Part shown: positions 57,990 to 64,000 of the stretch, one piece after another
Numbering within the stretch: the first letter of the stretch is position 1
How the letters are laid out: each line of letters begins with the position of its first letter
Origin: Nannocystis bainbridge
GTDB taxonomy: Bacteria; Myxococcota_A; Polyangia; Nannocystales; Nannocystaceae
Length of the DNA stretch: 64,000 bases
Direction of reading: 5' to 3'
NCBI RefSeq assembly: GCF_028368995.1
Contig: NZ_JAQNDL010000001.1
Span: 496,001 to 560,000, forward strand
Program-made: the position numbers and the translations under genes
The notes under the pieces: model-generated
Told to the model about the DNA's origin: nothing
Database searches by the model: none
The model's input: only the letters and a program-made list of their open reading frames with translations

Positions 57990-59825
57990 ATGACGATCGC
58001 CGCCAGCGAGCCCGCCATCTCGGTGTTGATGCCGACCTTCGGCCACGCCCGCTTCGTGCCCGCCGCGCTCGCCAGCTTGCTGGCGCAGGAGCGAACCGAC
58101 TGGGAGCTCGTCATCGTCGACGACGCCTCCCCCGACGACACCGCGGTGGTCGTCGCGCCCTACCTCGCCGACCGGCGGATCCGCTACGAGCGCTTGCCCG
58201 CCAACCTCGGCCTCGGCGCCGCGCTCAACGTCGCCAGCGACCTGGCCCGCGCGCCCCGGCTGGCCTACCTGCCCTCCGACGACCGCTACGACCCCGATCA
58301 CCTCGGCTCGCTGGCGGCCCGGCTCGACGCCGACCCGGCGGCCGTGCTCGCCTATTCGGGCGTCCGCCATCACTACAACCGCCGCGCCGACGGGGCCGTC
58401 GACGGCCATTGTCTACAGTTGGTCCAGGTGATGCATCGGCGCACCGCCGCGCGCTGGCTGGAGCGCGCCGATCTGGTCACCGACGACCTCGGGCGCATGC
58501 TGTGGGACCGCCTGCTGCGCGACGGCCCCGCGGTGGCGACCGGGCGCGCCACCTGCGAATGGGTCGACCACCCGGGGCAATTGCACAAGCTCTTGCGCGA
58601 GCCGCTCGGAGGGCTCAACGCCTATCGCCAGCGCTTCGCCGTGCGCCACCCGCTCCGCTTTCACAGCAGCGTCGGCAACCCGATCGACGAGGTCGAGCAC
58701 TACCGCCGCGCCCGCGAGCGGCCATCGACGCCGCGGGCGCGCGATGGCCTGACGATCCTGCTGGTCGGCGAGCTGGCCTACAACGCCGATCGCGTGCTCG
58801 CGCTCGAGGAGCGCGGGCACTCGCTGTACGGCCTGTGGATGAGCGATCCGCACTGGTACAACACCGTCGGGCCGCTGCCGTTCGGCCACGTGCGCGACCT
58901 GCCGCGCGACGACTGGCGGACGATGATCGCCGCGCTCCGGCCCGACGTGATCTACGCCCAGCTCAACTGGCAAGCGGTGCCGTTCGCCCGCGAGGTGCTG
59001 GCCGCCGACACCGGCGTGCCGTTCGTCTGGCACTTCAAGGAGGGGCCGTTCATCTGCCGCGAGCAGGGCAGCTGGGACGCGCTGATGCAGCTTCACACCC
59101 GCGCCGACGGCCTCGTGTATTCGAGCCCCGAGATGCGCGACTGGTTCGCCACGGTGTTGCCCGCCAGCGCCGCCGCCATCCCGTCGATCGTGCTCGACGG
59201 CGACCTGCCGCGGCGCGAATGGTTCGTCGAAACGACCACGCCGCGGCTGTCGCAGCGCGACGGGGCGATCCACACGGTCGTGCCCGGGCGGCCGATCGGC
59301 CTCCACCCGCGCCACATCGCCGAGCTGGCGGCGGAGGACGTGCACCTGCATTTTTACGGCGACTTCACCCACGGACAGTGGCGCGGCTGGATCGACCGCG
59401 CGCGCGCGGCGGCGCCGCGGCACCTGCACCTGCACCCGCACGTCGATCCGCGCCGGTGGGTCGAGGAGTTCTCGCGCTACGACGCCGGGTGGCTGCACTT
59501 CTTCGCCAGCCGCAACGGCGGCGACGTCGGCCGCGCCGACTGGGACGACCTCAACATCCCGGCCCGCGCCAGCACCCTCGCGGCCGCCGGGCTGCCGATG
59601 ATCCAGCGCGACAACGACGGCGCCTGCGTGGCCACCCAAAACCTGGCCCGCCAGCTCGGTGTCGGCCTGTTCGCCCGCGACATGGCCGAGCTCGGGGCCC
59701 GGCTGCGCGACCGGCCCGGCATGGACGCGGTGCGCGAGCGGGTCTGGCAGCGGCGCGACGTCTTCACCTTCGATCACCACGCCGATCGCCTCGTGGAATT
59801 CTTCACCGCGGTCGCCCGCCGCTAG
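57990..59825 (+). CDS. Two-domain glycosyltransferase (GT2 plus GT-B-like C-terminal half)
   Basis: 611 residues from ATG 57990 (GGAGGA upstream). The N-terminal ~240 residues are a GT2/GT-A domain: ISVLMPTFGHARFVPAALAS, ELVIVDDASPDDTA and the DxD-like PSDDRYDPDHL. The C-terminal ~350 residues resemble a GT-B transferase: LTILLVGELAYNADRVLALE, VIYAQLNWQAVPFAREVL, and near the end LNIPARASTLAAAGLPMIQR, equivalent to the EX7E region though the Glu residues are not evident. It may act twice on a polysaccharide chain. No acceptor is indicated. Confidence 0.85.
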   Translation: MTIAASEPAISVLMPTFGHARFVPAALASLLAQERTDWELVIVDDASPDDTAVVVAPYLADRRIRYERLPANLGLGAALNVASDLARAPRLAYLPSDDRYDPDHLGSLAARLDADPAAVLAYSGVRHHYNRRADGAVDGHCLQLVQVMHRRTAARWLERADLVTDDLGRMLWDRLLRDGPAVATGRATCEWVDHPGQLHKLLREPLGGLNAYRQRFAVRHPLRFHSSVGNPIDEVEHYRRARERPSTPRARDGLTILLVGELAYNADRVLALEERGHSLYGLWMSDPHWYNTVGPLPFGHVRDLPRDDWRTMIAALRPDVIYAQLNWQAVPFAREVLAADTGVPFVWHFKEGPFICREQGSWDALMQLHTRADGLVYSSPEMRDWFATVLPASAAAIPSIVLDGDLPRREWFVETTTPRLSQRDGAIHTVVPGRPIGLHPRHIAELAAEDVHLHFYGDFTHGQWRGWIDRARAAAPRHLHLHPHVDPRRWVEEFSRYDAGWLHFFASRNGGDVGRADWDDLNIPARASTLAAAGLPMIQRDNDGACVATQNLARQLGVGLFARDMAELGARLRDRPGMDAVRERVWQRRDVFTFDHHADRLVEFFTAVARR

Positions 59826-59956
59826 GAGCCTGCCTGAGAAACGCGCGGGCGAAGGCGCGGGGCCGTGGGGATCTGGTTGACGGCGGGCTCGGAGCGGCGG
59901 AGCGGGTCCCTTGTATGTTCCTCGCACGAGGTGAGCCCGACGCGGCGAAGCCTCCA

Positions 59957-60023
59957 GAACTTCGGGGAGGCCGAGGGTCCCTGGGGCTTCGAGCCCGGTA
60001 GCGAGTGTGGTCCCCCGAAGTTC
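59957..60023. repeat. Structured repeat unit, copy A
   Basis: Eleven-base arms GAACTTCGGGG (59957-59967) and CCCCGAAGTTC (60013-60023) enclose AGGCCGAGGGTCCCTGGGG and an inner hairpin GGGCT-TCG-AGCCC. The enclosed sequence recurs in copy B. Confidence 0.65.
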
Positions 60024-60140
60024 GATCTCGATTTTTCTTGGATAATTGTGGGGCTGCGGACTCAAATCGGCCCCACCGCTGCCGGGTTCGTAAGCTGTCG
60101 TACCGCCGTTTCATCCTTCGCAGGGCGAGACTTCTCGGAG

Positions 60141-60209
60141 GACTTCGAGAGGCCGTGGGTCCCTGGGGCAGCGAGCCCGCGCGTGAGACGAGGCCCCGAA
60201 GTTCGAGTT
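60141..60209. repeat. Structured repeat unit, copy B
   Basis: Shares GTGGGTCCCTGGGGCAGCGA (60154-60174 region) and GCCCCGAAGTTCGAG with copy A. Arms ACTTCG (60142-60147) and CGAAGT (60197-60202) plus GGCC/GGCC can pair. The general fold is kept while bases differ, suggesting selection on structure. Confidence 0.55.
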
Positions 60210-60276
60210 TGACCTCAAGAGCCCGGACAACTGCATGAGCGTCAGCCAGCTCGAATCCTACAAGGGTGGGCGGTAG

Positions 60277-61296
<1,020 letters not shown>

Positions 61297-62337
61297 CGCC
61301 GCAACACAACTGCTCGCTACGGCGGGGCCCTCCCAGGCGACGTGCTCGTCGCCCTCGACTACGAGAGACATCTGTCCTTAAGAACAGAAGTGTCTCGTGC
61401 ACCACGGACGATGGCTCCTGCGCGCGGTTGCCTGCGGCCCGTCCCGCCTGCGTACCCGCAGAACGCCCCAAACCCGCCCCTGTCGTTTCCTGGCCCAATT
61501 CGGCGTTCTGCGGGGATTTCGGAACCGGACCGAACCGGACCGAGCCGGCTCTGTTTGCAAACCGAACGCAACCGCGCGCTCGCGGAAGAACCTGGTGACC
61601 GAGAACCTCCCGGTTACGCCCACTACGTCCGAGACCTGGTGTCAGGGCCACTGCGGGTCGACACTCCTTCGAGCGCCGGCCCTCGGCGTGCGCGGCGACC
61701 CGCGGGAACACGCGCGGCGAAACGTGTCCACGAAACGCGTCGGCAAAGCACGACGGCAAATTTTCGCCAATCGCTACCGGCGCCAACATATTAACCTGTC
61801 TCGAAGGGCAAAGGCAGTAGCCTCGGCCGTAGCGCATCTGACTCTCGCAGCGAACAGGAGCACGTCGCCGCGGCTCGCGCGCCTCCAACTCGGGCCGGCC
61901 GGCCAACTCCCGCTTGAGCCAGGCCAGGTGGTCCGCCCGTACCGCCTGGTGCAGTGGCACAGACGCCGTTGCCTCACCGCCGCCGCTGCAAGCCCGACGG
62001 TCGTGAGCGCCGGTGGTGGCATGGCACCGGTGGTCCCGTGCCTCCCGGCCGCTCGGGACCTCGCGGAGTCCTGACAGAACGTTTCACGCGGGTTGATACG
62101 AGTATCGACGACACGCACGTGCGGTGGGCTTCTTGATGAGAATGCAACTCGCTCGCAGCCGACTCGCCCGCCGATCTCGCAGCGGTGATCGACGAGCTCG
62201 CGCGGGCCGCCGCAGGGGTCCTGTGGGTCAGCGAGGCAGTGCCGTCAGGGCCGCGGCGCTGGTCGCCGCGGCGCTGGCGATGGACGTCTCCCTCGCAGCC
62301 AAAGCGTTCGACCCCGTTCCCCCCGGCGACACCGAGT
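61297..62337. other. Degraded region, 1041 bp, without an intact gene
   Basis: Reading frames are short, Arg-rich and inconsistent. Two gene-like scraps are visible: an ankyrin-type stretch on the reverse strand (61862-61960) and, on the forward strand near 62165-62330, fragments reading PADLAAVIDELARAAAGVLW and then, in another frame, AALVAAALAMDVSLAAKAF. It looks like a graveyard of former genes next to an insertion element. Confidence 0.55.
61862..61960 (-). pseudogene. Ankyrin-repeat remnant
   Basis: About 33 residues read VPLHQAVRADHLAWLKREL followed by AGRPELEARE, matching the ankyrin consensus (PLHxAV, then a helix, then a turn). No further repeats follow in this frame in either direction, so it is a fragment of a lost ankyrin-repeat gene. 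Confidence 0.4.
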
Positions 62338-63348
62338 TCAAGGCTTCGTCTGCTGGGAGCGCAACACAGCTAGTGTGTCCTTGAGCACCTGTTCCAAACT
62401 GGCCAGTGGTGCCTTGGGTGACGCACCAAAGTCTACAGAATGGCTTGCGAACAGCTTCGACAATTTTTCAAGCGATTGCTCAGGCGAATGATGCCGCACA
62501 AACATCGCGTCGGCCAGCGATTCGCATGCATTGGCAAGACGGGAATTATATCTGTACAACGACACCAGAATTTGAACCAAGAACACCAACATGAGCACGA
62601 TGCCGACTCGCGTCGAAAGCGTTGTAATAAGGTATGTCTCCAAGCGACTCTCCGATTGAAACGCGGTGCTTTTCTGCAATTCAGCGAACCCTTCAATGAG
62701 CTTGTCAGCCTGAGCCTTTTGCGCCTCACACACGGATGCTGCGACGACCCACGGCCTATCGGCATACTCGTCACTAAGGAGCAGACCCTTCTTTTCATAA
62801 TCACGCAACCCCTTAAAGGTCAGGCTGACCTTCTCCCTCTCCTTTTCCTGAAACGGCAAACCTGCCTGGAAAGCGGCATGAGATTCATTAAGCACAGAGG
62901 TTGCCTGCCGCATCCGTTTTTCGATCTCCGCGAGCGCCCCAAACGAGTCCGCCCGTACGAAGATCCAGATAGCGATGCCAATCGAAGAGACGATAGCAAG
63001 GAGTATGAACCAACTTTGCGTGCGAAGCCCCCTGGCACGGCGACGGAGATGGGCCGCCAAGAAAACCATTTCAGCCGAATGCTCGCCCGGCCAGGAAGGG
63101 GCAGGAAAGGCATACAAGCCCAAACTAATGCTCGCACTCATACCCACAATGAGACATGCGAACCCCGGGAGTATCTTGTCGGCCTCTATCAGACTCACCG
63201 TGAAGATGAGCGAGACCACACCGATACACCAGCATATCACGGCCGTAGCGAGCCTGGATTCGGACGATGCGGGCTGCGTGCCGGATGAAGGAACTGTCCA
63301 ATGGGCCGCTATTTCTTCAGGATTAAAGCGGTGCTGTTGTTCAAGCAT
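62338..63348 (-). CDS. Membrane protein of unknown function, atypically AT-rich
   Basis: 336 residues from ATG 63348; an ATG at 63384 would add 12 residues, and neither has a strong ribosome-binding site. Two hydrophobic pairs near the N-terminus (AVICWCIGVVSLIFTVSLI, ILPGFACLIVGMSASISLGLY, WFILLAIVSSIGIAIWIFV) are followed by a long helical region with EKRMRQATSVLNESHAAFQA. A further helix TRVGIVLMLVFLVQILVSLY precedes a soluble tail. Base composition and codon use (AAA, AAT, CTT, TTC) differ sharply from the rest of the window, indicating recent transfer. The family is not recognised; a membrane sensor or an abortive-infection-like protein is only a guess. Confidence 0.65.
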   Translation of the reverse strand: MLEQQHRFNPEEIAAHWTVPSSGTQPASSESRLATAVICWCIGVVSLIFTVSLIEADKILPGFACLIVGMSASISLGLYAFPAPSWPGEHSAEMVFLAAHLRRRARGLRTQSWFILLAIVSSIGIAIWIFVRADSFGALAEIEKRMRQATSVLNESHAAFQAGLPFQEKEREKVSLTFKGLRDYEKKGLLLSDEYADRPWVVAASVCEAQKAQADKLIEGFAELQKSTAFQSESRLETYLITTLSTRVGIVLMLVFLVQILVSLYRYNSRLANACESLADAMFVRHHSPEQSLEKLSKLFASHSVDFGASPKAPLASLEQVLKDTLAVLRSQQTKP

Positions 63349-63510
63349 CGGAAGAGTGTACGCCGCTCCGAGGCTTCTTCGCATAGACTCGCATTTGCGG
63401 ACTCTACGAAATTTAACCTTGTTCCCGAATGTGCCATGACCGCGCACAATCGCACGGCGCCGGCGCAAAGACGCGGGCGGCGTCGCTGAGTGCTCGCTCA
63501 GTGGGCCGAA

Positions 63511-63819
63511 TTAGTCACCGGAAAGGCCGAGGGTTGATACTGAGGCGTGCCGGGGTGCTGATGGTGGAAGCGCAAGCCCGTTGATGATCGCGCCGACGCC
63601 GCGGTCGAGGGGCTCCTCAGGATCGGCAGCGACGTGCTGGATCTCGGCGAGCACGACCTTTGGGCCCACATCGATTGCCAAGGTCAACTGCGTAGGTGCG
63701 TCAGGGCAACGGGCGAACTCCGCACGGCGCGTGGTCAGCAACGAGTGCAGGGCCGTGCGCGTCGACAGGCTTGACGTGGAGGGCACATCAGTCTTGACGG
63801 GGATCAACGGCGCATCCAT
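63511..63819 (-). CDS. Possible hypothetical protein or gene fragment
   Basis: 102 residues from ATG 63819. Part of the sequence looks coding (RAEFARCPDAPTQLTLAIDV, then GPKVVLAEIQHVAADPEEPL) with GC-rich third positions. There is no domain, no good ribosome-binding site and no neighbour context, as the window ends 181 bp beyond. It may be the 3' part of a degraded gene in the mobile region. Confidence 0.35.
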   Translation of the reverse strand: MDAPLIPVKTDVPSTSSLSTRTALHSLLTTRRAEFARCPDAPTQLTLAIDVGPKVVLAEIQHVAADPEEPLDRGVGAIINGLALPPSAPRHASVSTLGLSGD

Positions 63820-64000
63820 GACGGAGCTCGAGGGTGCTCTGCAATACCGGCCAGCACAGGGCTCGATTTCGAGTGTTCCGGCTCCCTCTCCGGTCCGATC
63901 GGGACCGGTGGTGTTGGCGTGGGGGGCGTGGAAGTCACCTGGAGCGCCGGCGTTCGCTAGCCCGCGCGAGGTGCTCGCCGGCGCAGCTCGGTGGACGGCC

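Noticed and set aside
61371..61386. CTGT-N8-ACAG, the enterobacterial LexA-box consensus
   Set aside because: It lies in degraded DNA with no gene start nearby, and known myxobacterial LexA sites differ. It is more likely part of the insertion-element end or chance.

Overview
The window is high-GC DNA that reads as a delta-proteobacterial (Myxococcota) chromosome, most likely a Nannocystis-like member of the Nannocystaceae. The support is eukaryote-like Ser/Thr kinases, several lipoproteins whose lipobox is followed by long Thr/Ser/Gly/Glu linkers of the STG/TTGE type, an ADYC-domain lipoprotein, and many TPR, SDR and glycosyltransferase genes. No rRNA, intact tRNA or CRISPR array was seen. 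The assignment is inferred from protein style, not from a marker gene.

Layout. 1-8.8 kb: the 3' end of a secreted protein, a kinase-TPR signalling protein, an ADYC lipoprotein, a secreted protein, an ECF sigma factor, and a winged-helix regulator divergent from a CPBP membrane protease across a 24-bp palindrome that contains both start codons. 8.8-17 kb: three surface lipoproteins (thaumatin-like, CE2-esterase-like with an abnormal tail, parallel beta-helix), a TPR_5 protein, an SGNH hydrolase, and a two-gene operon pairing an RsbQ-type hydrolase with a PAS-HAMP-like-Ser/Thr kinase. 17-25 kb: two pairs of overlapping redox genes (SDR plus old-yellow-enzyme family; SDR plus FAD oxidoreductase), a decayed duplicate of the second SDR, and a DUF488-AlkA-like fusion. 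25-29 kb: a K+/H+-type antiporter with a nucleotide-binding domain, a Cys-rich lipoprotein, an EEP-fold protein and a hemerythrin.

29.4-39.2 kb is a tightly packed operon for heptose-containing LPS: four GT9 heptosyltransferase-type genes (one truncated), a GT1-type transferase, a GT4-GmhA fusion, a classical SDR, GmhB and HldE. The fused isomerase, HldE and GmhB together can make ADP-D-glycero-D-manno-heptose. No HldD epimerase is present. Palindrome arrays and tandem repeats sit in the two longest internal gaps.

39.5-59.8 kb holds an ABC exporter, a BON-domain protein with 20 hexapeptide repeats, a zinc-ribbon membrane protein, two paralogous ferritin-like loci (46.1-48.0 and 54.5-56.5 kb), a histidine kinase, two SPW-like membrane proteins, two more glycosyltransferases and a DUF2795 protein. 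The most system-like accessory unit is 49.6-52.7 kb, a visibly lower-GC pair encoding a LysM/peptidoglycan-binding protein and an 809-residue protein ending in a C4-C4 RING-like zinc module. It resembles a contact-dependent (T6SS or contractile-injection) effector cassette. 59.8-64 kb is mobile or degraded DNA: two structured repeat units, an IS110-family transposase, an ankyrin remnant and a markedly AT-richer membrane-protein gene.
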